From assembly GCF_036188265.1 (NCBI RefSeq), contig NZ_CP108093.1:4174001-4238000 (forward strand): a stretch of 64,000 nt of DNA, in the 5' to 3' direction. Below the pieces are notes generated by a model. It ran no database searches and was not told the DNA's origin. It worked only from the letters and a program-made list of their open reading frames with translations. Origin of the DNA: Streptomyces sp. NBC_00247. Lineage in GTDB: Bacteria; Actinomycetota; Actinomycetes; Streptomycetales; Streptomycetaceae. Each line of letters begins with the position of its first letter. The stretch's first letter is position 1. The translations under genes were made by a program, and so were the position numbers. This document shows, in pieces, positions 1 to 11,355 of the stretch.

Positions 1-428
1 CCCTGACCTGGGGCGACGGTCAGCTTCCCGGTGCTGCGGGGAGGTGGCCGGCCTGGCGGGCGGCGGAAAGTGATGGTCTCGGGTGAATGGCCCCGGTACG
101 CGCCGTGGGGGAAGCGCGTACCGGAGCGGACCGGAATCCCCGCCTCCTGTGCGCGGTACCGGTCGGACGCCTGTGCGAGGCGCGGGCGGGGCCCGAAGGG
201 GCGTGCGTCGGGAGGGGGTACCGCACGCGCGCCGTGGGGGAAGCGGTGCGTCGGGTGGGGCCGGGGCCGAGGGGGAGGATGCGGCGGAACCGCCGAGGAG
301 GGGGGTGCCCTTGGTCTGCCCGGGGTGCGACGGGGGCGAACCGGTGGGGGGCTGCTGAAACGATCCTTCGACGCCCGTTCGGCCCAGCGGAACAGCCGGC
401 GGCTGCCCTGTGCCGACTCCCGGCCCCC
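1..428. other. Gene-free left edge with paired hairpin repeats
   Basis: No credible coding region was found here; the open frames lack family features and overlap each other. The stretch is extremely G+C rich. It contains an 18-bp direct repeat (99-116 and 228-245), each copy sitting inside or beside an inverted repeat. The better hairpin has 9-bp arms at 95-103 and 114-122. They lie downstream of the leftward monooxygenase gene and may act as terminators. Confidence 0.5.
99..245. repeat. 18-bp direct repeat pair
   Basis: The sequence CGCGCCGTGGGGGAAGCG occurs at 99-116 and again at 228-245. The first copy is embedded in an inverted repeat (GGTACGCGC / GCGCGTACC, 95-122), and the second is flanked by a shorter one. 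The origin is unknown; it could be a duplicated hairpin element. Confidence 0.6.
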
Positions 429-2027
<1,599 letters not shown>

Positions 2028-2095
2028 GGCTGCTCCTCGGGTGCGGTGGTGGCAACCAAGAGAAACGCAACCGAGGTAAAAATACAACTGGGTAA

Positions 2096-3100
2096 CTAAT
2101 TTTTGGAACGGGTCCCGGTGGCAGTGGTGATGCCCGTACCGGGCGCGGCGGCCGGCGGCACCGTCGCCCCGGTCGTCGCGACCGTGGCCGCGAGCCGGAG
2201 CGCCTTTGCCCGGCCGTGCCGGGCCGTACGCAGCGCGTCCCAGGTCAGCAGCGTCAGCGCCACCCACACCAGCGCGAACCCGGCCCAGCGCTCCGGCGGC
2301 ATCTCCTCGTGGAAGTACGCCACCCCCAGCGCGAACTGGAAGACGGGCGCCAGGTACTGCAGGAGGCCCAGGGTCGACAGCGGTACGCGGATCGCCGCCG
2401 CCCCGAAGGCGATCAGCGGGATCGCCGTCACCAGACCGGTCGAGGCGAGCAGCAGCCCGTGTCCGGCGCCCCCGCCGGAGGTGAAGGTGGTCTCGCCGCG
2501 CGCGCCGAGCCAGATCAGGAAGCCGAGGGCCGGGAGGAAGAGGACCGCGGTCTCGGCGGCCAGCGACTCCAGGCCGCCCATGTCGACCTTCTTCTTCGCC
2601 AGGCCGTACGTCGCGAAGGAGAAGGCCAGCACCAGGGAGATCCACGGCGGGTGGCCGTATCCGACGGCGAGGACCAGCACGGCGGCGAACCCGGTCGCCA
2701 CCGCGATCCACTGGGCGGGCCGCAGGCGTTCGCCGAGGAGCAGCACGCCCATGGCTATGGTGACCAGCGGGTTGATGAAGTAGCCGAGGGACGCCTCGAC
2801 CACGTGATCGCTGTTGACGGCCCAGATGTACAGGCCCCAGTTGACCGTGATCACCGCCGCCGCGGCGGTGATCAGCGCGAGCTTGCGCGGCCGGCGAACC
2901 AGCACGCCGATCCAGGCCCAGCGCTTCAGTACGAGCAGGATGACGCCGACCACGGCCAGCGACCACACCATCCGGTGGGCCAGGATCTCCGCCGCACCCG
3001 ACGGCTTCAGCAAGGGCCAGAAGAGCGGGACGAGGCCCCACATCCCATAGGCGCCGATTCCGTGGAGCAGCCCTGCCCGCTGCTCGTCCTTCCCCTCCAC
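2096..3100 (-). CDS. rarD: RarD-type EamA family transporter
   Basis: This 334-residue integral membrane protein belongs to the drug/metabolite transporter superfamily (EamA, RarD branch). It shows about ten hydrophobic segments in two repeated halves and the characteristic start GIGAYGMWGLVPLFWPLL. RarD proteins are named after a chloramphenicol-sensitivity locus, but their substrate is generally unknown. The GTG start at 3100 is preferred over an upstream ATG because AGGAGG lies 4 bp before it (3105-3110). The next gene downstream on this strand is the flavin monooxygenase, so coupled expression is possible. Confidence 0.85.
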   Translation of the reverse strand: MEGKDEQRAGLLHGIGAYGMWGLVPLFWPLLKPSGAAEILAHRMVWSLAVVGVILLVLKRWAWIGVLVRRPRKLALITAAAAVITVNWGLYIWAVNSDHVVEASLGYFINPLVTIAMGVLLLGERLRPAQWIAVATGFAAVLVLAVGYGHPPWISLVLAFSFATYGLAKKKVDMGGLESLAAETAVLFLPALGFLIWLGARGETTFTSGGGAGHGLLLASTGLVTAIPLIAFGAAAIRVPLSTLGLLQYLAPVFQFALGVAYFHEEMPPERWAGFALVWVALTLLTWDALRTARHGRAKALRLAATVATTGATVPPAAAPGTGITTATGTRSKN

Positions 3101-3272
3101 GGGGCCTCCTTCATGCGTGGGCCGGCGGCCGCCGACGCCATGAAGGTAGCTCCGGAAGAGGGCCCGCGTCATTGCCGTATCGCGGCGACGGTCATGACGC
3201 GAGCGCCTCCCGGACGTGCGCGGCCCGTGCGCGGCGCGTGTGCGCCTCGTGGGCGGCCCCCGCGCGGGGCGG

Positions 3273-4133
3273 TCAGGCGGCGGCGACGGCTTCGGCGACC
3301 GTCGCCTCGACCGGGGTGGTGGGACGGCCGATGAGCCGGGCCAGGTCGCCGGTGGTGCCGGCGAGCAGACCGCGCCCGATCGCCGCGTCCACGTCGACCA
3401 GGATCTCGGCGAAGCCCGCGGGCAGTCCGGCGCCGACCAGGATCTCCTGGTGCACGGCGGCGGGCACCTCCTGGTACGCGATCTCCAGGCCGGTCGCCCG
3501 GGAAACCTCGGCCGCGTACTCCGCCAGCGACCAGGCGGTGTCGCCGCTCAGCTCGTACGCGGTGTCCAGGTGGCCCTCACCGGTCAGCACGGCGGCAGCG
3601 GCGGCGGCGAAGTCGGCCCGGGACGCCAGGGCGATGCGGCCCTCGCCCGCGTTGCCCACCACGGCACCGTGCGCCAGGACCGGCGCCAGGTTGGCGGTGT
3701 AGTTCTCCGTGTACCAGCCGTTGCGCAGGAAGGTGTACGGCAGCCCGGAGTCCAGGATCAGCCGCTCGGTCGCCTTGTGCTCCTCCGCCAGCAGGAAGTC
3801 GGCGGCCGGTCCGCCCAGGACCCCCGTGTACGCCAGCTGCGCCACGCCCGCCTCCTTCGCGGCGTCGATCACCGCGGTGTGCTGCGCCACGCGCTTGCCG
3901 ACCTCACTGCCGGAGATCAGCAGGACCCGGTCGCCGGGGTGGAAGACCGTCTTGAGCGTTTCGGGCCGGTCGTAGTCGGCGACCCGCAGCTCGACACCGA
4001 GCGCGGCGAGCGGGGCCGCCTTCGCCTCGTCGCGTACGACCGCCGCGATCTCGCCGGCCGGGACGGTGGTGAGCAGCTGCTCGACGACCAGACGTCCGAG
4101 CTGTCCGGTGGCTCCGGTGACGACGATGCTCAT
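3273..4133 (-). CDS. QorB-like NAD(P)H:quinone oxidoreductase (NmrA-type SDR)
   Basis: This 286-residue atypical short-chain dehydrogenase of the NmrA/QorB group probably reduces quinones or related electrophiles with NADPH. The Rossmann motif TGATGQLG is at residues 6-13, and a second typical segment (YTGVLGG) follows mid-protein. The ATG at 4133 has a good AAGGAG site. The gene is divergent from an HxlR-type regulator. This mirrors the qorB(ytfG)-ytfH pair of E. coli and the qor2/qorR pair of Corynebacterium (family knowledge), where the regulator represses the reductase until oxidised. A palindromic operator lies between the two genes. Confidence 0.85.
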   Translation of the reverse strand: MSIVVTGATGQLGRLVVEQLLTTVPAGEIAAVVRDEAKAAPLAALGVELRVADYDRPETLKTVFHPGDRVLLISGSEVGKRVAQHTAVIDAAKEAGVAQLAYTGVLGGPAADFLLAEEHKATERLILDSGLPYTFLRNGWYTENYTANLAPVLAHGAVVGNAGEGRIALASRADFAAAAAAVLTGEGHLDTAYELSGDTAWSLAEYAAEVSRATGLEIAYQEVPAAVHQEILVGAGLPAGFAEILVDVDAAIGRGLLAGTTGDLARLIGRPTTPVEATVAEAVAAA

Positions 4134-4222
4134 GGGTGGTTCTCCTTCTTTTCGCACTGTTCCCTACGGGGATGGACCCGTTTCAGCCGTTTTGGCGTTG
4201 GTTGCTCCACTCACCCTAGGGC

Positions 4223-4247
4223 GGGTACTTACTCAGAGGAAGTACCC
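4223..4247. promoter_or_regulatory. Palindromic operator between reductase and HxlR genes
   Basis: A perfect 8-bp inverted repeat, GGGTACTT (4223-4230) and AAGTACCC (4240-4247), is separated by 9 bp. It is followed by a similar half, ACTTTGAAGTAAG, just upstream of the regulator start. HxlR-family operators typically contain such TACTT/AAGTA halves, so this is the likely binding site controlling both divergent genes. Confidence 0.65.
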
Positions 4248-4268
4248 ACTTTGAAGTAAGGTGGTCGT

Positions 4269-4676
4269 ATGACGGTACGTACGGAGACGCCGGGCCAACT
4301 CGTGGCCGCGGCGGCGCGCGAAGCGGACGTGAACCGCGCGATGTGTCCCTCCCGGGTGGTGCTGGAACACGTCACCAGCCGCTGGGGCGTGCTGGTGCTC
4401 GCGGCCCTGCTGGAGCGCCCGTACCGCTTCAGCGAACTGCGCCGCACCATCGAGAACGTCAGCGAGAAGATGCTGGCCCAGACCCTGCGCACGCTCGAAC
4501 GCGACGGCTTCGTGCACCGGGACGCCCAGCCGGTCATCCCGCCCCGGGTGGACTACTCCCTCACCCCGCTCGGCCACGAGGCCGCCCGGCGCGTGTGGGA
4601 GCTGGCCCGCTGGTCCGAGCACCAGGTGGACGCGGTCGACGCCGCGCGGGCGGAGTACGACGCACGCGAGGCGTGA
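4269..4676 (+). CDS. HxlR family transcriptional regulator
   Basis: This 135-residue winged-helix regulator shows the HxlR signature: a cysteine near the N-terminus (C26 in AMCPSRVV), then WGVLVLAALLERPYRFSELRR and LAQTLRTLERDGFV. Many HxlR proteins (YodB, HypR, QorR) sense oxidants or quinones through this cysteine, so redox control of the divergent quinone reductase is likely. The ATG at 4269 has a purine-rich AAGGTGG site. The palindrome at 4223-4247 is immediately upstream, suggesting autoregulation. The gene ends at a strong bidirectional terminator facing korB. Confidence 0.9.
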   Translation: MTVRTETPGQLVAAAAREADVNRAMCPSRVVLEHVTSRWGVLVLAALLERPYRFSELRRTIENVSEKMLAQTLRTLERDGFVHRDAQPVIPPRVDYSLTPLGHEAARRVWELARWSEHQVDAVDAARAEYDAREA

Positions 4677-4709
4677 CACCGAAAGCCCCCTGGAGCCGCC
4701 GGGAACACC

Positions 4710-4759
4710 GGAGCCCGGGTCCCGCTGCCGTATCGACGAGGCAGTGGGACCCGGGCTCC
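4710..4759. terminator. Bidirectional terminator between convergent genes
   Basis: A 20-bp stem with one G-T wobble has arms at 4710-4729 and 4740-4759 and a 10-nt loop. It lies between the converging HxlR and korB genes. No clear U-tract is present, as is common in Streptomyces. Confidence 0.8.
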
Positions 4760-4784
4760 TTCAGGCAGAAGCCGGCGCCGGGGC

Positions 4785-5838
<1,054 letters not shown>

Positions 5839-5846
<8 letters not shown>

Positions 5847-7785
5847 CGATGGTCTCCTTCAGGGCGGTGGCGAGCTGTTCGGCCTTGAACGGCATGCCGT
5901 TGACCTGGTTGTAGGAGTGGGCGTCGACGAGGTACTTCGCGCGGATCAGGGTGGCGAGCTGGCCGAGGTTCATCTCGGGGACGACGACCTTGTCGTACCG
6001 CTTCAGGATCTCGCCGAGGTTCCGCGGGAAGGGGTTCAGGTGGCGCAGGTGGGCCTGGGCGATGGTGTCCCCGGCCGCGCGCAGCCGGCGTACGGCGGCG
6101 GTGATGGGGCCGTAGGTCGAGCCCCAGCCGAGGACGAGCGTGGTGGCGCCGGTCGGGTCGTCGACCTCCAGGTCGGGGACGTCGATGTTGTCGATCTTCG
6201 CCTGTCGGGTGCGGACCATGAAGTCGTGGTTGGCCGGGTCGTAGGAGATGTTCCCGGTGCCGTCCTGCTTCTCGATCCCGCCGATCCGGTGCTCCAGGCC
6301 CGGCGTACCCGGTACCGCCCAGGGACGGGCCAGGGTCTCGGGGTCGCGCTTGTAGGGCCAGAAGACCTCGGTGCCGTCGTCCAGGGTGTGGTTGGGGGTG
6401 GTGGTGAAGGTGACCTGGAGGTCGGGGAGCTGCTCGGGGTCCGGGATGCGCCAGGGCTCGGAGCCGTTGGCCAGGTAGCCGTCGGAGAGCAGGAAGACCG
6501 GGGTGCGGTAGGTGAGGGCGATCCGGGCGGCCTCCAGAGCGGCGTCGAAGCAGTCCGCCGGGGTCTTCGGGGCGACGACCGGGACGGGCGCTTCGCCGTT
6601 GCGGCCGTACATCGCCTGGAGCAGGTCGGCCTGCTCGGTCTTGGTGGGCAGCCCGGTGGACGGGCCGCCGCGCTGGATGTCCACGATCAGCAGCGGCAGT
6701 TCGAGCGAGACGGCCAGGCCGATGGTCTCCGACTTCAGCGCCACACCCGGCCCCGAGGTCGTCGTCACCCCCAGCGACCCGCCGAACGCGGCCCCCAGCG
6801 CCGCGCCGATCCCCGCGATCTCGTCCTCCGCCTGGAACGTCCGCACACCGAAGTTCTTGTGCCGGGACAGCTCGTGCAGGATGTCGGACGCCGGAGTGAT
6901 CGGGTACGAACCCAGGTAGAGCGGCAGCCCCGCCCGCCGGGACGCGGCGATCAGCCCGTACGAGAGGGCCAGGTTCCCGGAGATGTTGCGGTACGTCCCC
7001 GTGGGGAACGCCTTCGAGGCCGGCGCGACCTCGTAGGACACCGCGAAGTCCTCGGTCGTCTCACCGAAGTTCCAACCTGCCCGGAACGCCGCGACGTTCG
7101 CCTCCGCGATCTGCGGCTTCTTCGCGAACTTCTGCCGCAGGAACGCCTCCGTACCCTCCGTCGGCCGGTGGTACATCCACGACAGCAGACCCAGCGCGAA
7201 CATGTTCTTGCTCCGCTCGGCCTCCTTGCGCGACAGGCCGAACTCCTTCAGCGCCTCGATCGTCAGCGTGGTCAACGGCACCGGGTGGACGTTGAACGCC
7301 TCCAGCGAACCGTCCTCCAGCGGAGAGGTGTCGTAACCGACCTTCGCCATCGGGCGCTTCGTGAACTCGTCCGTGTTCACGATCAGCTCCGCCCCGCGCG
7401 GGACGTCCCCGATGTTGGCGCGCAGGGCCGCCGGGTTCATCGCGACCAGGACGTTCGGGGCGTCACCGGGCGTGAGGATGTCGTGGTCCGCGAAGTGCAG
7501 CTGGAAGGACGAGACACCCGGCAGTGTCCCGGCGGGCGCCCGGATCTCGGCCGGGAAGTTCGGCAGGGTCGACAGGTCATTGCCGAACGACGCCGTCTCC
7601 GAAGTGAAACGGTCGCCCGTCAACTGCATACCGTCACCGGAATCCCCGGCGAATCGAATGATGACCCGATCCAGTCGACGGATTTCCTTCACGCCGACCT
7701 CCGCATTCGTCGCACGGGGAGCGCGCTGCTCCCCGAGGACAGCCTCGTCGGTCACATCGGCCTGGCTACTGACCTGGCTGGTCAC
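5839..7785 (-). CDS. korA: 2-oxoacid:ferredoxin oxidoreductase subunit alpha (gamma-alpha fusion)
   Basis: This 648-residue subunit pairs with KorB. The N-terminal part (around RFAGDSGDGMQLTGDRF) is the gamma domain that handles the acyl-CoA end. The remainder is the alpha pyrimidine-binding domain, with LGSYPITPASDILHEL and TTTSGPGVALKSE. This gamma-alpha fusion is typical of aerobic bacterial Kor enzymes. The GTG at 7785 was chosen because GGGAGG lies 10 bp upstream; the open frame continues beyond it without homology. About 430 bp without a gene precede it. The gene lies close to a nuo cluster lacking NADH-oxidising subunits, which makes its reduced ferredoxin of interest. Confidence 0.93.
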
Positions 7786-8215
7786 TGAACTGGACCTCCC
7801 TTGGGCGGCGGCCCCGGAACAGCCGGCCCGCCGACGGTCCCTGGGGCCCACACTACGTCGGTAAGGGGCGTCTTCCTCCGTCGATCATATGGGGAACGTC
7901 GGCGAGAGAGGCCGGTTCCCTCCCTTTTTCCTCACGACTTCCAGCCTTCCGTGGCAGAGGGGAGGCCGGTGCCGTCTCGGCCTTTCGGCGTAGGCCGCAC
8001 CTTTCCCGTCCGGTGAGGATTGATCGCGCCGACAACCGTTCAAGAATGCGCCACGTCCGGAATTCGGAGACGCGGGCGGAGGGGAACGGCGCCCGGGGGG
8101 ACGAGGCCGAAGGGACGGAAGCCGGGGAAACGGGCCCGGGGGAACCCGGGCCCGCCGCCGGGCCGCGGGGCGGCATCCGAGGTGGGCGGGGGTGGGCGGC
8201 CCGGAGACGCGGGTC
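7786..8215. other. Gene-free stretch upstream of korA
   Basis: No credible gene was seen in these 430 bp. The right half contains a strong hairpin (8131-8154) that terminates the response-regulator transcript. The left half presumably carries the korA promoter, but I could not assign convincing hexamers. Confidence 0.5.
8131..8154 (-). terminator. Terminator of response-regulator gene
   Basis: Perfect 10-bp arms CGGGCCCGGG / CCCGGGCCCG (8131-8140, 8145-8154) flank a 4-nt loop. The hairpin lies 62 bp past the stop codon of the leftward response regulator. Confidence 0.75.
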
Positions 8216-8893
8216 CTACGAGTTCAGATAGGTCAGCACCGCGAGCACCCGCCGGTGGTCGCCGTCGCTGGGCGCGAGACCGAGCTTGAGGAAGATGTTG
8301 CTGACGTGCTTCTCCACCGCGCCGTCGCTCACCACGAGCTGCCTGGCGACGGCGGAGTTCGTCCGCCCCTCCGCCATCAGACCGAGGACCTCCCGCTCGC
8401 GTGGCGTGAGCCCCGCCAGCACGTCCTGCTTACGGCTCCGCCCCAGCAACTGCGCCACCACCTCCGGGTCCAGCGCGGTCCCGCCCGCGGCCACCCGGAC
8501 CACGGCGTCCACGAAGTCCCGCACGTCGGCGACCCGGTCCTTCAGCAGGTAGCCCACCCCGCGCGTGCTGCCGGCCAGCAGCTCGGTGGCGTACCGCTCC
8601 TCGACGTACTGCGACAGCACCAGCACCCCGACGCCCGGGTGGTCCTTGCGCAGCCGCACCGCCGCCCGGACGCCCTCGTCGGTGTGGGTCGGCGGCATGC
8701 GTACGTCCGCGACCACCACGTCCGGCAGCTCCTGACGTGCGTGCAGCTCCGCCAGGAGGGCGAGCAGCGCCTCCGCGTCCCCCACTCCGGCGACGACCTC
8801 GTGCCCGAGATCGGTGAGCAACCGGGTCAGCCCCTCCCGCAACAGGACCGAATCCTCGGCGATGACCACCCGTACCCGCACTGTGCTCTCCAC
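8216..8893 (-). CDS. LuxR/NarL-type response regulator
   Basis: This 225-residue two-component regulator has a receiver domain with acidic pocket residues E13/D14, phospho-acceptor D63 (VVVADVRMP) and a conserved lysine in YLLKDR. The C-terminal LuxR helix-turn-helix runs from LTPREREVLGLMAEG to VEKHVSNIFLKLG. The GTG at 8893 is the only reasonable start. The gene is on the same strand as two histidine kinases lying upstream and is the only response regulator nearby, so it is probably the partner of one or both. Candidate target sites are the palindromes at 11193-11212 and 12609-12624. About 690 bp separate it from the first kinase, so it may have its own promoter. Confidence 0.9.
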   Translation of the reverse strand: MESTVRVRVVIAEDSVLLREGLTRLLTDLGHEVVAGVGDAEALLALLAELHARQELPDVVVADVRMPPTHTDEGVRAAVRLRKDHPGVGVLVLSQYVEERYATELLAGSTRGVGYLLKDRVADVRDFVDAVVRVAAGGTALDPEVVAQLLGRSRKQDVLAGLTPREREVLGLMAEGRTNSAVARQLVVSDGAVEKHVSNIFLKLGLAPSDGDHRRVLAVLTYLNS

Positions 8894-9126
8894 GCTGCCG
8901 CTTCCCCCACTGCTGTCGTCGTCCGGCGCCGGTCACCCCGGCGGTTCGCTTCCGTGCCCAGCATCCCAGCCCGGAGCGCCGCGGGCGGAACGGGGTGGAT
9001 TCCCGCTTTCGGGGGACGCCGCGGGAGAGCGTGGCAACGTCGGGCGCGAACATTCACCTGTGCGTGGGAATTAGCTGGTGAGAAGGGTATGGGGCGCAAT
9101 CGGCGGAGTGCATTCCGCGCGGGGAT

Positions 9127-9156
9127 GCACCGGGGACTGCGGGCGGTCCCCGGTGC
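9127..9156. terminator. Strong hairpin, possible terminator
   Basis: Perfect 11-bp arms GCACCGGGGAC / GTCCCCGGTGC flank an 8-nt loop. It lies in the gene-free region downstream of the first histidine kinase and upstream of the response regulator, and could end the kinase transcript. Confidence 0.5.
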
Positions 9157-9240
9157 GAAGATATGAACGGCGGTGGGGAACGGGGAAACACGCCCATGAA
9201 GAAGTTCATGATCATATCGCCCGCGGCAGTCCTGGAATTG

Positions 9241-9271
9241 ACCGGTTCCGCACCGGTTCCGCACCGGTTCC
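9241..9271. repeat. 11-bp tandem repeat, three copies
   Basis: ACCGGTTCCGC is repeated at 9241-9251 and 9252-9262, with a partial third copy at 9263-9271. Each unit contains the palindrome ACCGGT. The one-helical-turn spacing is compatible with a multimeric protein binding site, but that is inference. Confidence 0.7.
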
Positions 9272-9400
9272 CGCCTTTTCCGGCAGAGCGGAGACGGGAA
9301 TGTCGGGTACGGATCATCGTCCTGGCCCACACCCGCAATCGCAGGGTCCACGACGACACACGCGCGTTCGCCACATCGGCCCTCACGTTTTCCGGAACAC

Positions 9401-9432
9401 CCGGATGCCACGGACCGGATGCCACGGACCGG
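9401..9432. repeat. 14-bp tandem repeat, two copies
   Basis: CCGGATGCCACGGA is repeated exactly at 9401-9414 and 9415-9428, with the start of a third unit at 9429-9432. No coding function is apparent. Confidence 0.7.
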
Positions 9433-9587
9433 GCTCGGACGTGCCGGCGTCCGAGGCCGCCTTTCCCGCTCTTTTGCGGACCCGTGCGGTGCCGCTGCTC
9501 GGCTCGGGCGTGCGGGGCCCGCGCGGTGCGACGCCCACCGGGGTGCCCGCCTCCGCCGTCGGCGGGGCCCGGGGCCGCCCGTGCCGG

Positions 9588-10988
9588 TCAGTCCCGCCAG
9601 GGGAGCCGGGCGGTCACCGTCGTCGGTCCGCCCGCCGGGGACTCCACCGTGAGGCTGCCGTCCACGGCCCGCAGACGCTCCGCGAGTCCGGCCAGCCGGC
9701 CGCCCGCCGTCACGTCCGCGCCGCCCCGCCCGTCGTCGTCGACCCGGATCACCAGGTGCTCGGGTCGATGCTGCCCGTCCTTGCGGTCGTAGCGGTTCCG
9801 CCGGTCCGCCGTCCGACGCACCGTGACCGACGCCCGGGTGGCGCGGGCGTGCCGGGTGACGTTGCGGAGCAGCTCGGAGACGGTGACGTACGCGAGGTTC
9901 TCGATCGCCCGCGCGGGGCGCACCGGCAGCTCCACGTCCACGGAGACCGGGACCGCGCAGCGGGAGGCCACGGAGGAGAGGGCGGCGTCCAGACCCCGGT
10001 CGGTGAGGACGGCGGGGTGGATGTCCCGGGCGAGGTCGCGGAGCTCCTGGAGGGTGACCTTCACTTCGCCGTGCGCCCCGTCGATCAGCCGCGCCGCCGC
10101 TCCGGGGTCCTCGGCGAGCCGCTCCTTCGCCAGCCCGAGCTCCATCGCGAGGGCGGCGAGCCGTGCCTGGGCGCCGTCGTGCAGATCGCGTTCGATCCGG
10201 CGCAGGTCCGCCGCCGCCGTGTCCACGACCACGCCCCGGTCCGACTCCAGCTCCACCACGCGGGAGTCCAGCCGGGAGGGGCCGAGCAGCCCGGCGACCA
10301 TCACCCGGTCCACCGAGGCGAGCCCCCGGACGATCCACGGCGACACGAGCACGAGGACCAGACCCGCACCACAGGTCGCGGTCAGCTCGAAGGCCGAGTC
10401 CAGATAGACGCGGTGCGTGGCGTCCCCGTACAGCTGGAGCCCGTCGATGCCCACGTACGCCGGGAAGATCCAGGCCCACAGCGGGTACGTGAACATGCTC
10501 CACGCGGTCGTCACCACCGTCACCGAGACGGTGAACGCGAAGACCGCCCACGGGAAGTGCAGGAACCCGTAGAGCAGGTGGCGCCAGGAGGCCCCGTTGC
10601 GGAGCGCCGCGCCCGCCCACGAGAACACCCCGCCGGTCCGGCCCCGCACGGGCTCCGGATCGGCCAGGTCGAGCCCCAGCAGGGCGCGGGCGCGCCGGCG
10701 CTCCAGGGCGCCGAACCCCCGGCACACCGCCAGGCCGGCGGCGAGGACCGGGATGCCGAGGAAGGTGACCATCAGGCCGGCGCTCAGCGAGACCGTGGTG
10801 ACCACGAGGGTGAAGAGCGCGATGCTGACCGGCAGGCTCAGCAGGAGGTACAGCAGCTCCCGCCAGGTCCGCCCCTCGACCGGCGCGCGGAGCACGGCCG
10901 GGAAGAAGTGCTTCTCGTCGGGGCGGTCCCAGGAGCCGGTGCCGCCGCCCTGCCCGTTCCGTGCGTCCGATCCGTATGCCGTGGCCAT
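9588..10988 (-). CDS. Sensor histidine kinase (HisKA_3 family), copy 1
   Basis: This 466-residue membrane kinase has a polytopic N-terminal sensor region with several hydrophobic segments between residues 43 and 222, of the kind seen in Streptomyces PspC/LiaS-like kinases. The phospho-acceptor is H270 in RRIERDLHDGAQARL. A HATPase domain with RVDDDGRGG and GRLAGLAERL follows. The ATG at 10988 was chosen because the upstream frame has no homology; its ribosome site is weak. The catalytic half is highly similar to the next kinase, so the two are recent paralogues. A G/C palindrome at 11193-11212 lies in the upstream gap. The likely partner is the response regulator downstream. Confidence 0.88.
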   Translation of the reverse strand: MATAYGSDARNGQGGGTGSWDRPDEKHFFPAVLRAPVEGRTWRELLYLLLSLPVSIALFTLVVTTVSLSAGLMVTFLGIPVLAAGLAVCRGFGALERRRARALLGLDLADPEPVRGRTGGVFSWAGAALRNGASWRHLLYGFLHFPWAVFAFTVSVTVVTTAWSMFTYPLWAWIFPAYVGIDGLQLYGDATHRVYLDSAFELTATCGAGLVLVLVSPWIVRGLASVDRVMVAGLLGPSRLDSRVVELESDRGVVVDTAAADLRRIERDLHDGAQARLAALAMELGLAKERLAEDPGAAARLIDGAHGEVKVTLQELRDLARDIHPAVLTDRGLDAALSSVASRCAVPVSVDVELPVRPARAIENLAYVTVSELLRNVTRHARATRASVTVRRTADRRNRYDRKDGQHRPEHLVIRVDDDGRGGADVTAGGRLAGLAERLRAVDGSLTVESPAGGPTTVTARLPWRD

Positions 10989-11355
10989 CGCTGCCGTCCG
11001 TTTCCGTTCTCCGGTGAGGCCCGTCGTGGGCCGTTCTCCGTATGCCGTCCCGTCGCGGGCCGCTCGGTGCGCGCGACGGCCGTGCACGCCGTTTCCGGGG
11101 ACGTCGTCCCTGGCCCGTGCGCGGCTTGCCGGCCGATGACTCCAGCCTCTTCCGTACGGGTGCTCCGCACCATGAGGGCGGTCTCCGTATCCGGTGGGGG
11201 GTTACCCCCACCCCGGCGTGCGCGCCGTGCGCACGCCGGAGGGCCGGAGCGCACGCGCCCCGGCCCTCCCTGCTTCCGGCCCCGCTTCCGACCCCTTGCT
11301 CCGGTGCCCCTGCTCCGGGTCCCCGGATCCCTGCCGGTCCGGTCCGCCGCCGGTC
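10989..11355. other. Gap between the two kinases
   Basis: This 367-bp gap has no credible gene. It contains a 20-bp palindrome (11193-11212) resembling one upstream of the second kinase, and it presumably carries the promoter of the first kinase. Confidence 0.5.
11193..11212. promoter_or_regulatory. Candidate operator upstream of kinase 1
   Basis: GGTGGGGGGTTACCCCCACC has perfect 8-bp arms around GTTA. A related palindrome (GTGGGG-ATAA-CCCCAC) occurs upstream of the second kinase. The shared pattern suggests a common regulator, most simply the cognate LuxR-type response regulator. Confidence 0.55.

Larger units (their letters stand above)
8894..9587. other. Gene-free stretch between response regulator and kinase, with tandem repeats
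   Basis: No open frame here looks like a real gene. G+C drops around 9050-9400 relative to the flanks. The stretch holds a hairpin with 11-bp arms (9127-9137 / 9146-9156), a three-copy 11-bp tandem repeat (9241-9271) and a two-copy 14-bp tandem repeat (9401-9428). It may be a decayed gene or a regulatory region for the response regulator. Confidence 0.5.

Noticed and set aside
9054..9425. 123-codon minus-strand frame in the kinase-regulator gap
   Set aside because: No plausible codon bias, motif or ribosome site; the composition looks non-coding.
9241..9432. Tandem repeats considered as a CRISPR array
   Set aside because: Units are contiguous, short (11 and 14 bp), have no spacers, and no cas genes are present.
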